56,514 nucleotides of DNA from Vibrionales bacterium SWAT-3 (GCA_000169995.1 AAZW01000032.1:1-56514); one strand, 5' to 3'. Positions 33,399 to 42,804 are shown, counted from the stretch's first letter. The notes: a model not told the origin generated them from the sequence alone. Numbers and translations: made by a program.

Positions 33399-35297
33399 AT
33401 GTACCACAAACGCGTAAAAATGCGTGATCATAAAAGTGAAGTAAACCTGTTTAGAAACCGTGTTATTGTCGCATTCATAGGTATTCTGCTTTTCACTCTC
33501 GTCTTAGTCGGTAACCTATACCGACTCCAAGTTCAAAACTTTGATAGCTACCAAACCCGCGCCGACGGGAACCGAATTAAAGTGCTCCCGATCGCCCCTA
33601 CGCGAGGGTTAATTTACGACAGAAATGGTGTGTTGCTGGCTGAAAACAAACTGGTCTTTTCTCTCACCATGATCCCAGAGCAAACAAAAGATGTGGATGA
33701 GATGCTCAGCAAACTCAACGAGTACATCCCGCTGAATAAAGAACAAATTACGCGTTTTAAAAAGCGTTACCGCAATACCCGCCGCTTTAAGTCCGTTACC
33801 CTGTTAGAGAACCTGACGGAAAAAGAGATCGCAAAATTCTCTGTTCACCAATACTTATTCCCCGGGTTATCTATCGATACCAGCTTAAAACGATTTTACC
33901 CTAATGGTGAGGTACTGACTCACGTACTAGGATACGTTGCTCATATCAATGATAACGATTTAAGAAAACTGGAAGAACAAGGCAAAGAAGCGAATTATCA
34001 AGCGACGACTATCATTGGTAAGCTCGGCGTTGAGCGATACTACGAAGACATACTTCATGGACAAAAAGGTTATCAAGAGGTTGAGGTAAATAGCCGAGGT
34101 CGCATCGTCAGAACGATAAAATACGTTCCGCCTGTGGCTGGTAAAGACATCGTGCTCAACATTGACCTTGAACTGCAAAAGTATGTGTTCGAACAACTTG
34201 ATCATCGCACTGGCAGTGCTGTTGTCCTAGACCCGAAAGACAACAGTGTTTTGGCTATGGCATCAAGCCCGAGTTACGACCCTAACCTATTCGTTGATGG
34301 CATTTCTAGCAAGAATTATCAAACACTTCTTAATGACCCTGCTCATCCATTGGTAAACAGAGCGACGTTAGGTGTTTATCCGCCCGCTTCTACTGTTAAG
34401 CCGTTTATGGCTGTTGCGGGCTTGGAAGAACATGTTATTTCTGAAAATACCATCCGTAATGACCACGGTGTTTGGCGTATCCCTGGCTCTAAGTCTAACT
34501 CCAAAGCGTGGCGTGACTGGAAACGTTGGGGCCATGGTCCGGTTGACGTAACTCAAGCAATCGAAGAGTCGGTCGATTCCTTTTTCTATCAAATGGCTTT
34601 CGACCTAGGCATCGACCGAATTAGCACGTGGATGAACCGTTTTGGTTTTGGTAAACCATCGGGCATCGACATCTACGAAGAGAGTAACGCCAACATGCCG
34701 ACACGAGATTGGAAGATGATGCGCTACCGCACGCCTTGGTATCAAGGTGACACGGTACCGATCGGTATTGGACAAGGATACTGGACCTCGACTCCCTTAC
34801 AACTTGCTAAAGCGACCTCTGTGTTAGTCAACCATGGCAAGGTGATGCCTCCGCATATCCTACGAGCAACACTCGATCACGGTGAAGACTTAGAGACTCA
34901 ACAGCTAGTAGAACCTAAACAAATGACATCCATCGATGAAGTCCCAGACAAGATTTGGGATGTACCAATTAATGCGATGAGATTAGTGAACCACGGTAGT
35001 CGTGGTAGTGGTAGAAGAGCGTTTAAAGGAACAAAATACACGAGTGGTGGTAAGTCCGGTACCTCTCAAGTATTTGGTTTAGCAAAAGATCAGGTGTACA
35101 ACTCGAAAGAGTTAGAAAGGCACTTGCTTGATCACGCACTCTACACAGCCTTTGCTCCGTATGAACACCCGGATTACGTTGCAACTGTCGTTATTGAACA
35201 TGGTAATGGTGGCTCTAAGGTCGGTGCTCCTTACATTCGCAAAGTGCTTGATTATGCATTCGAACATAAAAGCGGTGTGAGTAAAGGTAACTCATAA
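33399..35297 (+). CDS. mrdA: Penicillin-binding protein 2 (class B transpeptidase)
   Basis: The 632-residue class B PBP has one N-terminal membrane helix (about 26-46), a dimerisation/pedestal domain (about 60-250, starting LPIAPTRGLIYDRNG) and a transpeptidase domain. Motifs are SxxK in YPPASTVKPF (about 329-332), SxD in EESVDSFFYQ and KSGT in SGGKSGTSQVFGL. It crosslinks side-wall peptidoglycan in the elongasome. The start at 33399 gives an E. coli-like N-terminus; 33420 is an alternative. Unusually it is not flanked by rlmH, rodA or dacA, so it may be an extra PBP2 paralogue. Confidence 0.92.
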   Translation: MYHKRVKMRDHKSEVNLFRNRVIVAFIGILLFTLVLVGNLYRLQVQNFDSYQTRADGNRIKVLPIAPTRGLIYDRNGVLLAENKLVFSLTMIPEQTKDVDEMLSKLNEYIPLNKEQITRFKKRYRNTRRFKSVTLLENLTEKEIAKFSVHQYLFPGLSIDTSLKRFYPNGEVLTHVLGYVAHINDNDLRKLEEQGKEANYQATTIIGKLGVERYYEDILHGQKGYQEVEVNSRGRIVRTIKYVPPVAGKDIVLNIDLELQKYVFEQLDHRTGSAVVLDPKDNSVLAMASSPSYDPNLFVDGISSKNYQTLLNDPAHPLVNRATLGVYPPASTVKPFMAVAGLEEHVISENTIRNDHGVWRIPGSKSNSKAWRDWKRWGHGPVDVTQAIEESVDSFFYQMAFDLGIDRISTWMNRFGFGKPSGIDIYEESNANMPTRDWKMMRYRTPWYQGDTVPIGIGQGYWTSTPLQLAKATSVLVNHGKVMPPHILRATLDHGEDLETQQLVEPKQMTSIDEVPDKIWDVPINAMRLVNHGSRGSGRRAFKGTKYTSGGKSGTSQVFGLAKDQVYNSKELERHLLDHALYTAFAPYEHPDYVATVVIEHGNGGSKVGAPYIRKVLDYAFEHKSGVSKGNS

Positions 35298-35311
35298 CAC
35301 ACAAGAAGCAC

Positions 35312-35340
35312 AAAGCCCCACGAGTCTTCAGTGGGGCTTT
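35312..35340 (+). terminator. mrdA terminator
   Basis: AAAGCCCCAC/GTGGGGCTTT with a 9-nt loop lies 15 bp after the PBP2 stop. Confidence 0.88.
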
Positions 35341-35379
35341 ATATCGTTTATAAAGAACATTGCATCTAGGTAAAAAAAC

Positions 35380-36015
35380 CTAGCTTCGCAACACATGCCA
35401 AGCTTCACACAAGGTTTGAAATTGGGCGGTGTTACCCTCATCTCTATCTGGGTGCCAACGAAGCGCAAGCCTTCTCCACTGTTTACGTATTTCTTCCGGT
35501 GACGCGTCTAGTGGTAACTCAAACAAGCTCAATGCTCGGTTTCGGTCCATGTCTGTTTCACTACCACCAACAAACTTCTTATAGCGGGTCCAAAACTCAT
35601 TCAATAGCCGCTTAACTTCACCCTCTTCGGCTTCATAGTTTAACCAATCAATGTAGTACTCACGCAACGGGTCTTGGTGGTCAATAGCGTGTGTACTTCC
35701 GTGATATCGGCCACACATTAGTTCTATCTCCATCGCTTGAACTTGCAGCCAATTATCTGGGTATAGCGTCTCTTGCAGTTGGTAAAGCGCATTCATGATT
35801 AAGAAGTTCTTCTTGAATAACTCCTTCTCTGGAACCGGATCAAGGACAGGAATAAAGCCGATCTCGTTGAGGTGCGCAGCTAAGGTGTGCACTTTCCACC
35901 CCGTCGGCTTTTGTTTGAGCACTTCCATGATTGGCCAAAGCAACGGGTTTTCCATGTGTGCTTGAAACTGGCAACTAATATTTTGATGACTCGATGAGTC
36001 TAGATTGTCTGACAT
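35380..36015 (-). CDS. DnaJ-related co-chaperone with C-terminal J domain
   Basis: The 211-residue soluble protein has an N-terminal DNAJ_related-type domain (about 20-140; NPLLWPIMEVLKQKP, FFKKNF-like segments) and a C-terminal J domain (about 160-211) with the HPD tripeptide in LRWHPDRDEGNT. The J domain should stimulate DnaK ATPase. The client specificity of the N-terminal part is unknown. It is transcribed alone, converging on the PBP2 gene. Confidence 0.9.
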   Translation of the reverse strand: MSDNLDSSSHQNISCQFQAHMENPLLWPIMEVLKQKPTGWKVHTLAAHLNEIGFIPVLDPVPEKELFKKNFLIMNALYQLQETLYPDNWLQVQAMEIELMCGRYHGSTHAIDHQDPLREYYIDWLNYEAEEGEVKRLLNEFWTRYKKFVGGSETDMDRNRALSLFELPLDASPEEIRKQWRRLALRWHPDRDEGNTAQFQTLCEAWHVLRS

Positions 36016-36134
36016 AATTAATTGAGCCCGCAGCCATATGCATGTGTGTATCTAATTAATTGATAAGCGATCTGTCGTGGTTTGTCGAGTTTCAAACTAA
36101 ATAAATTTCAACCAGTTATGTATTTATAAAGCAA

Positions 36135-36159
36135 AAAGGCCAGCATTATGCTGACCTTT
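36135..36159 (-). terminator. Terminator of 2OG-Fe(II) oxygenase gene
   Basis: AAAGGCCAGCA/TGCTGACCTTT pairs at 10 of 11 positions with a 3-nt loop, 20 bp past the stop of the minus-strand gene. Confidence 0.75.
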
Positions 36160-36179
36160 AGTATACGAAAACGGACGAA

Positions 36180-37019
36180 TTAGATAACGCCAAGCTCTCT
36201 TAGGCGCTCCATTAGGTACTCGTTTGCTGTGTACTTTTCAGAAAGAACCACTTCTGGTTTCGGGTGCAAGAAAAGTGGCAGTGAGATGCGAGACTTTTCT
36301 TGGCGTGCGCCAGTTGGGTTGATAACACGGTGAGTCGTCGATGGGAAGTAACCGCCTGATGCTTCTTGCAGCATGTCACCGATGTTGATGATCATGTTGC
36401 CGAAGTCACACGGCACATCTAACCACTCGTCATTTTGAGACTTAACTTGAAGGCCAGGCTCGTTTGCCGCTGGTAGAACAGTAAGAAGGTTAATGTCTTC
36501 GTGTGCTGCAGCGCGGATTGCTCCTGGTTCTTCATCACCTTGCATTGGTGGGTAGTGAAGTACGCGAAGTAGAGTTTGTTCGCTGCCGTTGATCATTTCT
36601 GATAGAGCGATAGAGAACTTTTCTTGTACTTCTTGAGGTGCGTGCGCTTCAACCCAACCTAACAACTCTTGAGCAAAAGCATTAGCACGTTGGTAGTAAT
36701 CTAGAATCTGTTCTTTAAGCTGCTCAGGAATTTGACCCCAAGGATATACGTGGAAGTACTCTTTGATGTCTTTTACTGTGTGGCCCTTTGCAACTTCAGA
36801 TACTGAAGGTGGAAAATAACCATCTTGTGTTTCAACATTGAAGTGGAAGTTTTCTTTCTCTTCAGAGATGAAGAATTGGTACCAGTTCTCGTAAATTGAC
36901 TCAACAAGCTCTTTCGGGATTGGGTGGTTTTTCAGTACGCCAAATCCAGTTTCACGTAAAGAGCGAACAAATTGTTCTGCTGCGTCGTCAGCAAGATAAT
37001 CGACAGTTTCCAGTTTCAT
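36180..37019 (-). CDS. 2-oxoglutarate/Fe(II)-dependent oxygenase (isopenicillin N synthase family)
   Basis: The 279-residue protein has the double-stranded beta-helix metal triad His173-x-Asp175 (AAHEDINLLT) and His230 (STTHRVINP), and the 2-oxoglutarate-binding Arg244-x-Ser246 (SRISLPLF). The N-terminal segment LRETGFGVLKNHPIP is the usual family opening. Length and motifs are complete, so it should be active. The substrate is unknown. No biosynthetic cluster surrounds it, which points to a housekeeping modification rather than an antibiotic pathway. Confidence 0.9.
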   Translation of the reverse strand: MKLETVDYLADDAAEQFVRSLRETGFGVLKNHPIPKELVESIYENWYQFFISEEKENFHFNVETQDGYFPPSVSEVAKGHTVKDIKEYFHVYPWGQIPEQLKEQILDYYQRANAFAQELLGWVEAHAPQEVQEKFSIALSEMINGSEQTLLRVLHYPPMQGDEEPGAIRAAAHEDINLLTVLPAANEPGLQVKSQNDEWLDVPCDFGNMIINIGDMLQEASGGYFPSTTHRVINPTGARQEKSRISLPLFLHPKPEVVLSEKYTANEYLMERLRELGVI

Positions 37020-37215
37020 GACTTTCTTTCTTGTTATGTAGTGATACGGGGATTTTATGGTCCGCTTTGTTGTAAATCAAACTTTAGTGAAACTCTCGCA
37101 ACCGTTTGTCTAGATACTGGGCGATAACGCTACTTTTCAACAAATTTGGTAATCAAAACTCAATTGAACGGTGTTCATTATTGTGTAACTATACATAAAA
37201 CTTATATAGGATCTG

Positions 37216-37824
37216 ATGATGACAATTACGCCACTTGCTCAAAATAGACCTCTACTCTCGCTCACTGTTTTGTATCTCGTTGTTTTTCTTTTCTCAGCGT
37301 TTGCTCCCTCTTCGAGAGCCGTATGGATTGCGGAAATCGTACCTGCATTAATGATTCTTATCGGTATTTGGTGGCTATCCACTAAATTAACATTTTCAAA
37401 AACCGCTTATGTTTTGATGTTCATTTGGTTGGCACTGCACACGATTGGCGCTAAGTACACTTTTGCGGAGGTACCGTTCGATTGGTTTAATCAGTTAATT
37501 GGCTCTGAGCGCAATAATTTTGACAGAGTCGCGCACTTTTCTATCGGGCTTTATGCCTACCCACTCGCTGAATATCTTATTCGGAAGAAATTGGCTCAAC
37601 CAGTGATTGCGTGCTTCTTTGCACTGTTTGCCATCATGAGTGTTGCGGCAGGCTATGAAATTATTGAGTGGTGGTATGCTGAAATCGCAGGTGGTGATGA
37701 AGGTATCGCTTTCCTTGGTTCACAAGGTGATATTTGGGATGCGCAAAAAGACATGTTATGTGATACGACCGGAGCTATCGTCTCACTGCTACTTCTAAAG
37801 CTTCAAGGACGTACCAAAGTTTAG
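37216..37824 (+). CDS. DUF2238 (YjdF-like) inner-membrane protein
   Basis: The 202-residue protein has about six hydrophobic helices. It carries the YjdF/DUF2238 signature ALHTIGAKYTF, NFDRVAHFSIGLYAYPLAEYL and the acidic C-terminal GDIWDAQKDMLCDTTGA. Acidic and His residues within the helices suggest a metal or proton role, unproven. ATGs at 37216 and 37219 are both possible; AGGA at 37208 suits the second slightly better. It is a single gene followed by a terminator. Confidence 0.88.
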   Translation: MMTITPLAQNRPLLSLTVLYLVVFLFSAFAPSSRAVWIAEIVPALMILIGIWWLSTKLTFSKTAYVLMFIWLALHTIGAKYTFAEVPFDWFNQLIGSERNNFDRVAHFSIGLYAYPLAEYLIRKKLAQPVIACFFALFAIMSVAAGYEIIEWWYAEIAGGDEGIAFLGSQGDIWDAQKDMLCDTTGAIVSLLLLKLQGRTKV

Positions 37825-37865
37825 CCAAACACTTCGTTAACTCAGTTTATTCAAGACTCACTTTC

Positions 37866-37900
37866 AAATGCCACATGCCCTATATGCTGTGGCATTTTTT
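37866..37900. terminator. Terminator between DUF2238 gene and zinc-ribbon gene
   Basis: AAATGCCACA/TGTGGCATTT with T-run lies between convergent genes. Confidence 0.85.
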
Positions 37901-37918
37901 TGTGTTCTAGCTTCAAGG

Positions 37919-38170
37919 CTATTTCATAGTGACCTTACCACCCACGAACTTAAATGCGGGCGTGCCTCGTACTAAGGTATCTCGAGCAAACTCAATTCCA
38001 CATTCAGGGCAAACGCACGGCTCTGTAGTAAAGTCTTCGACAATCCTTTCCTTAAAACATTTTACGAGCGCACCCTTACCGCCTTTTCGATATTTGAATA
38101 ACTGTGTTTTGCATTTCGCACAAAATATTTGAACGGTTTTCGTGGGTTGCTTCTTGTTCGGTTTCGCCAT
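37919..38170 (-). CDS. Small zinc-ribbon protein
   Basis: The 83-residue basic protein has two Cys pairs, CAKC (17-20) and CPEC (54-57), plus Cys38 and Cys52, spaced for one zinc ribbon. The N-terminus is Lys-rich. Such proteins bind nucleic acids or act as adaptors. I do not recognise a named family. It lies 19 bp downstream of the DMT transporter gene on the same strand and may share its transcript. Confidence 0.8.
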   Translation of the reverse strand: MAKPNKKQPTKTVQIFCAKCKTQLFKYRKGGKGALVKCFKERIVEDFTTEPCVCPECGIEFARDTLVRGTPAFKFVGGKVTMK

Positions 38171-38189
38171 AAAGGTAACGTGCTGATTC

Positions 38190-39095
38190 TTATTGTTTAA
38201 GTTTAGGCGCTACAAGCACTAAGCTTATGCCGACTAATATGATGGTTGATGAAATAACAAATTGCATGGTGACAGGCTCCGAGAGCAACAGTACGCCGCC
38301 GAGCGTCGCAATAACCGGCACCGAAAGCTGTGCGATTGATGCCACGACAGTATTGAGCTTCTTCACTACGTAGTACCACAAACTGTAACCAACCCCTGAA
38401 GCTACAGAGCCAGACAATACGGCATAAATGAACCCTTGTTCAGACATCGAAATATCAAGAGCTGAACTTGGTACTACGAGCCACGGTGATATAAACACCA
38501 AGACAACTAATGAACAGAACCCAAAGTTGGCCGTTGTTGACAGCAGAGCATTTGAAGATCGCTTTCCGGCCAAGGTATAAATGCCCCACCCGATACCTGC
38601 CAATGACATTAGCGCAATTGAAACTAAATCAGGTGAACTGGTTGAACTGGTCGGCATTAACAAATAAACAAGTCCTGAAACAGAGAGCAAACAACCCGCC
38701 CACTCAATCAAGGACATCTTATTACCTGAGATGAGATGAGCCGCGATCATGGTAAATTGCACCGCAACAAACAGAACTAACGCACCAAGCCCTGCTCCCA
38801 GCTCTAAGTAAGCAAAAGAGAAGCCGAACATGTAAACAAGCAATGACATTATGGAGACTAGACTGAATTGAGATTTGAGCTTAGAAAACAGCGATGTAGG
38901 GCTTGGTTCAGCTGTATTATTGCTATTCTGCGACGCTATACCTAGCAAAATCAATAGAGTAAACGCGCCAGATAAAATACGTATAACGGAGAAACTCAAA
39001 GGATCGATGGTTTGATCCATCAATGCCCATCGGCAGAGCACTGAGTTGGCCGCAAAGGCCACCAGCGTAATTAATGTCACTAAGACGGTTTGCAT
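38190..39095 (-). CDS. DMT-superfamily (EamA) transporter
   Basis: The 301-residue protein has ten predicted helices in two EamA repeats (about 5-145 and 155-295), with SVLCRWALM and the SFSVIRILSGAF opening of the first repeat and SLWYYVVKKLNTVVASIAQLSVPVIATLGG in the second. By family it exports a small metabolite. AAAGGA lies 6 nt before the ATG, and a tandem hexamer array lies immediately upstream. It is 48 bp downstream of the SgrR-like regulator gene, so probably part of its transcript. Confidence 0.9.
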   Translation of the reverse strand: MQTVLVTLITLVAFAANSVLCRWALMDQTIDPLSFSVIRILSGAFTLLILLGIASQNSNNTAEPSPTSLFSKLKSQFSLVSIMSLLVYMFGFSFAYLELGAGLGALVLFVAVQFTMIAAHLISGNKMSLIEWAGCLLSVSGLVYLLMPTSSTSSPDLVSIALMSLAGIGWGIYTLAGKRSSNALLSTTANFGFCSLVVLVFISPWLVVPSSALDISMSEQGFIYAVLSGSVASGVGYSLWYYVVKKLNTVVASIAQLSVPVIATLGGVLLLSEPVTMQFVISSTIILVGISLVLVAPKLKQ

Positions 39096-39102
39096 TATTG
39101 TT

Positions 39103-39126
39103 CCTTTGCCTTTGCCTTTGCCTTTG
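39103..39126 (-). repeat. Tandem hexamer repeat in DMT transporter leader
   Basis: Four perfect copies of CCTTTG occur (minus strand CAAAGG), starting 7 bp upstream of the ATG. Each copy contains an AAAGG ribosome-binding-site-like word, the closest giving AAAGGA at ideal spacing. Such arrays can change copy number by slippage. Confidence 0.9.
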
Positions 39127-39143
39127 CTGAAGCTATCCGCGTA

Positions 39144-40835
39144 TTAATCAACGTCTGGTTTAACCCAAACTTGGCTAAAGTCGAACCAACCAAGCGCATT
39201 ACACTTCGCGTTTTGCAAGGTGCCACATTGGTCTTTGTTTACACCTAGCCAACAATGGAACATTGGAATTAATTGATTGCTTTGTACCAGTTGTTTACCA
39301 AGCTGCCTTGCCGGAAATTGTTCAAATTCGCCAGAGCGCCAACGATCGATCATATGGCACCACTGATCAAAATCTTCTGCTGGGCTCGACTCATCAAGGA
39401 AACTGTAATCCATAAGCCAGCATGCCAACGCATCGTCTCTGTTGTTTGCAATTCCCATTGGGTTTATCCAAATATCTACATCATCCGCATGCGGTGGATC
39501 GGTTTCGTAACCGAAAAGCTCCACATCAACGTTATATTGCTTGAGTACCGTAACAATGGCCTTGGCAAGCGTAGGAAACATAGGGTGTTGGCACTGATAG
39601 GCTAACTTTACTGCAGGCTTAGTATCGGCTGGTGGACACTGCGGAACTTTTAACTTGATATCGTACCAACCAGGCTTGATGCCATAAGCATGCAATACAC
39701 CCAGATCAATGACGGTCTCTTTGGGAATGTGTACAAAAAGATCGGCAGCATTTAGCGCATTGGATAAAAACTCCGCCCATGCAGGGTCCTTCGCGATACC
39801 TTTCTTTCTGTTGAGCAATAGATACGTACATCCCGGGTCGAGCTCTACTTCATCGCTATCTCCGCGATCAGCCATAACCGGCTTAGAAAGGCTTGGATAA
39901 ACCATGGATGAATAGGCTTCGTCTACAACCCAAACTTCCACACGGTCTATCAAGGGTCTAAACCCAAAGTAGCCATTGAAAGCGGTTAACACGAGTTGTT
40001 TTTCGTCATTCTTTTCAATGCGATATGGACCAGTACCAATTGGACGAATATCGTAGTCCTCTCCACGTAAAATCATCGGCAACGTCACTTTTGCGACGGA
40101 TTCTGTGAGCGCGAGTGGGAAGTATTTATCTGGGCGCGTTAGAAAGACATCAACGACGCAATTGGCCGGTGAGGATACATCTTTAATATGAGAGAACATA
40201 TTAAGTGGCTCGAGTGCTAGCAGTGTATCAACGACGTGATTTGTCATGAGTGGCTCACCATTATGGAAGCGCACACCGGGTCTCAAGAAAAACCGCCATT
40301 GATAGTCACTGATTTGCTGCCAAGAGTGGGCAAGATCAGGCTGGAGCTGATCGTTTTCATCCAAACGCGTCAAACCACTGAAGACTTGGCAGGTGATGTG
40401 TTGTTCTGAGCGACGCATCGACTTTGTCGGATTAAGCATGGAAAGCGGGCGATAATAAGGCAAACGAATGACCTGCTCACCCTCTTGATATTGAACCCCG
40501 AGGTAGTTTTGGATGACTTGGGTTAGCTTTGCAGCATTTTGGTCAAGAACGGATAGCGCTTGTCCAATCTTACCTTCTTCTAAGTAGCGCCTTGCCAAGT
40601 TTTCACTGACGTCACAGCGGTTTTGCTTAAAAATCAGTTGAGATAACTTACCTCGACCAGCCGCAGGTAACCACTCTATCCAGCCCTCTTCTTCGAGTTT
40701 ATTGAGTACCATTCTGGCGTTTCGACGTGTACAACAGAGTACATCTGTTATGTCATCAAGCTGAACATCAGCGTCTTTACCATCGAAGTATTCAAACAGG
40801 GTTTCAAATTGAACGCGAAGTCTTGGGCTACTCAT
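39144..40835 (-). CDS. sgrR: SgrR-type transcriptional regulator with solute-binding domain
   Basis: The 563-residue protein has an N-terminal winged helix (about 3-110: QLDDITDVLCCTRRNARMVLNKLEEEGW) and a C-terminal SBP_bac_5 (oligopeptide-binding-like) domain (about 125-550: YYRPLSMLNPTKSMRRSE, IGTGPYRIEKND). It has no signal peptide. E. coli SgrR senses sugar-phosphate stress and activates the sRNA SgrS. I see no SgrS-like sequence in the 160 bp upstream, so the target may differ, possibly the downstream exporter. The length matches the family. Confidence 0.88.
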   Translation of the reverse strand: MSSPRLRVQFETLFEYFDGKDADVQLDDITDVLCCTRRNARMVLNKLEEEGWIEWLPAAGRGKLSQLIFKQNRCDVSENLARRYLEEGKIGQALSVLDQNAAKLTQVIQNYLGVQYQEGEQVIRLPYYRPLSMLNPTKSMRRSEQHITCQVFSGLTRLDENDQLQPDLAHSWQQISDYQWRFFLRPGVRFHNGEPLMTNHVVDTLLALEPLNMFSHIKDVSSPANCVVDVFLTRPDKYFPLALTESVAKVTLPMILRGEDYDIRPIGTGPYRIEKNDEKQLVLTAFNGYFGFRPLIDRVEVWVVDEAYSSMVYPSLSKPVMADRGDSDEVELDPGCTYLLLNRKKGIAKDPAWAEFLSNALNAADLFVHIPKETVIDLGVLHAYGIKPGWYDIKLKVPQCPPADTKPAVKLAYQCQHPMFPTLAKAIVTVLKQYNVDVELFGYETDPPHADDVDIWINPMGIANNRDDALACWLMDYSFLDESSPAEDFDQWCHMIDRWRSGEFEQFPARQLGKQLVQSNQLIPMFHCWLGVNKDQCGTLQNAKCNALGWFDFSQVWVKPDVD

Positions 40836-40997
40836 AAAGAGGAAAACTTATTCAAGGGATAATGAATTCAGTTTCCTCATTTTATTAGTGAAAATCAATC
40901 TAACTGATAATGTTTTTACTCAGAATTATCGAATTTGAGTAGGTAAGTTTATTTTGACTAAGATAGCAAGCCAGCATAGCGCTTTGCAGACATAGGA

Positions 40998-41231
40998 TTA
41001 CATCACATCACAGCCAATTTCATTGGCGATGTCGCGAAGCTGTTGTTCATCGTCTAACTTTATTGACCACTTACATTCAGAGCCATTGGCTGAGATGACA
41101 TTTGCCCCTTTTCCGATCAGTTGAATCGCATCGACTTGAGCTTGAAGCGTGACTCTATGTTCACCATCTAAACGAACAACAAGCTCGTGCGCTGTTGCAA
41201 TGACTTTTCCATTTTTAAAGGTTATGACCAT
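40998..41231 (-). CDS. Small conserved protein (DUF3389-like)
   Basis: The 77-residue soluble protein opens with VITFKNGKVIATAHELVVRLDG, a beta-rich segment, then IQLIGKGANVISANGSECKWSIKLDDEQQL. The composition resembles DUF3389 of vibrios, from memory. It is a single gene upstream of the regulator. Function unknown. Confidence 0.75.
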   Translation of the reverse strand: MVITFKNGKVIATAHELVVRLDGEHRVTLQAQVDAIQLIGKGANVISANGSECKWSIKLDDEQQLRDIANEIGCDVM

Positions 41232-41311
41232 GGATTTCTCAAACTAGAATTGTGGTTAGTTAACGGGGATCAAACTGTTGGTCACAATGGTGCCACCAAT
41301 AATCGTTCGTT

Positions 41312-41737
41312 TTATCGTTTGTGCTTTTTTACTGCAATGGTTAAACGGCTTGTACAGACCAAGCGTTGACGCTCGTCAGTAATATTTATCTGCCATACTT
41401 GTGTCGATACACCAAGGTGAATTGGCTCAGCGGTGCCGATAACATGCCCTTCACGCATTGATCTTACATGATTAGCGTTGATGTCGAGTCCAACACAGTA
41501 ATAGCCTTCTGGCACACAGAAATTTGCCGCTAACGAGCCCAACGTTTCTGCAAGCACGACGGAAGCACCACCATGAAGCATACCAAGTGGTTGGTGAGTA
41601 AAATGACAAACAGGCATAGTCGCCACTAATGAATTGTCGTTAACCTCGGTATAAACGATGTTGAGGTGCTCAATTAAGGTATTTTTTGAGGTCGCGTTGA
41701 AGGTATCTAGGTCAACAGGCTTTTTCCAAATGGTCAT
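41312..41737 (-). CDS. Hotdog-fold thioesterase (MenI/YdiI-like)
   Basis: The 141-residue PaaI-family protein has the active-site helix in GMLHGGASVVLAETLGS (about 52-68), with Glu64 as catalytic candidate, then the central strand CVGLDINANHVRSMREG. It hydrolyses an acyl- or aroyl-CoA. The MenI assignment (1,4-dihydroxy-2-naphthoyl-CoA) is plausible from the LGMLHGG sequence, but menaquinone genes are not nearby. Confidence 0.88.
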   Translation of the reverse strand: MTIWKKPVDLDTFNATSKNTLIEHLNIVYTEVNDNSLVATMPVCHFTHQPLGMLHGGASVVLAETLGSLAANFCVPEGYYCVGLDINANHVRSMREGHVIGTAEPIHLGVSTQVWQINITDERQRLVCTSRLTIAVKKHKR

Positions 41738-41886
41738 GCAGTTTCCTTAATTTTTGTTATCGCTTGAGCAGAGTTTGATATTGGTGTCTGTTCTTGTCTT
41801 ACATCTAATAAGTTATCTTATAGCTATTAGCCATTACGCAAGTTGATGTTAACATGCATAAAAACCGAATACACAGAGGATATTGT

Positions 41887-42675
41887 ATGACGTCATGGAT
41901 GAAGTTTGCCTCGCTTCTCACTCTCGCAGGCTTAACCGCATGTAGCGCTTCTCCAACAGGAAGAAATCAATTGCTGCTGTTTTCAGACAAAGATATGTCT
42001 CAACTTGGCGCGCAATCTTTCGAACAGATGAAAAAAGAGCAACCTATTAGTACAGATGCAAAAACAAACGCCTATGTACAGTGTGTAGCGAACAGTATTA
42101 CTCAACACATTCCTAAGCAAGGTTTTAGTGAATGGGAGGTCGTTGTTTTTGATAGTGACCAAGTAAACGCGTTTGCCCTACCTGGTGGTAAAATTGGTGT
42201 TTATACGGGGTTACTTAAGGTTGCGGTGAACCAAGACCAATTGGCTACCGTCATCGGACACGAAGTCGCGCACGTTTTAGCTGATCACAGCAACGAACGT
42301 TTGTCCCAATCACAGATTGCCAATACAGGTTTATCGATTACGAGTGTTGCTCTGGGGTCATCTGAATACAAGCAATATCAAGGGATGACCATGGCCGCAT
42401 TAGGCTTGGGGGTTCAATATGGTGTGATTCTGCCTTATGGTCGAACTCAAGAGTCTGAAGCCGATATTGTTGGCTTAGAATACATGGCGCAAGCTGGCTT
42501 TGACCCTAAACAGAGCGTCGATTTGTGGCAGAACATGGCGAAAGCGTCAGGTGGAAGCCAACCACCAGAACTTCTTTCTACTCACCCTTCGCACAGTACT
42601 CGTATTAAAGACTTACAGTCAAAAATAACAACGCTACCTCAATCGAATGTAGCAAGACCAAACTGTAAGGCATAA
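41887..42675 (+). CDS. M48-family metalloprotease lipoprotein
   Basis: The 262-residue precursor starts at ATG 41887 (AGAGGA 6 nt upstream; an earlier start at 41854 would disturb the signal). The lipobox LTAC gives Cys19. Zinc motif HEVAH is at 125-129, with the third ligand in ESEADIVGLEYM. The signature NAFALPGGKIGVYTGLL precedes it. The family (LoiP/YcaL-like) degrades misfolded outer-membrane proteins from the periplasmic face. Followed by a strong terminator. Confidence 0.93.
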   Translation: MTSWMKFASLLTLAGLTACSASPTGRNQLLLFSDKDMSQLGAQSFEQMKKEQPISTDAKTNAYVQCVANSITQHIPKQGFSEWEVVVFDSDQVNAFALPGGKIGVYTGLLKVAVNQDQLATVIGHEVAHVLADHSNERLSQSQIANTGLSITSVALGSSEYKQYQGMTMAALGLGVQYGVILPYGRTQESEADIVGLEYMAQAGFDPKQSVDLWQNMAKASGGSQPPELLSTHPSHSTRIKDLQSKITTLPQSNVARPNCKA

Positions 42676-42721
42676 TGTAAGTCCGGATCGCTTTACCAAC
42701 ACGACTCGGTGATGACTCCAT

Positions 42722-42759
42722 AAAAAACGCCCTATCCAAAATGGTTAGGGCGTTTTTTT
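42722..42759. terminator. Strong bidirectional terminator
   Basis: AAAAAACGCCCTA/TAGGGCGTTTTTT, with an inner CCA/TGG pair and loop AAA, lies between the M48 gene and the convergent M50 remnant. Confidence 0.93.
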
Positions 42760-42804
42760 GTTTAGCTATATTCTTGCTCTGACATTGGCTCTATCGCAAG
42801 AGTA

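Noticed and set aside
40836..40997. SgrS-like small RNA next to the sgrR-like gene
   Set aside because: No sequence resembling the SgrS pairing region or its terminator is seen in this interval.
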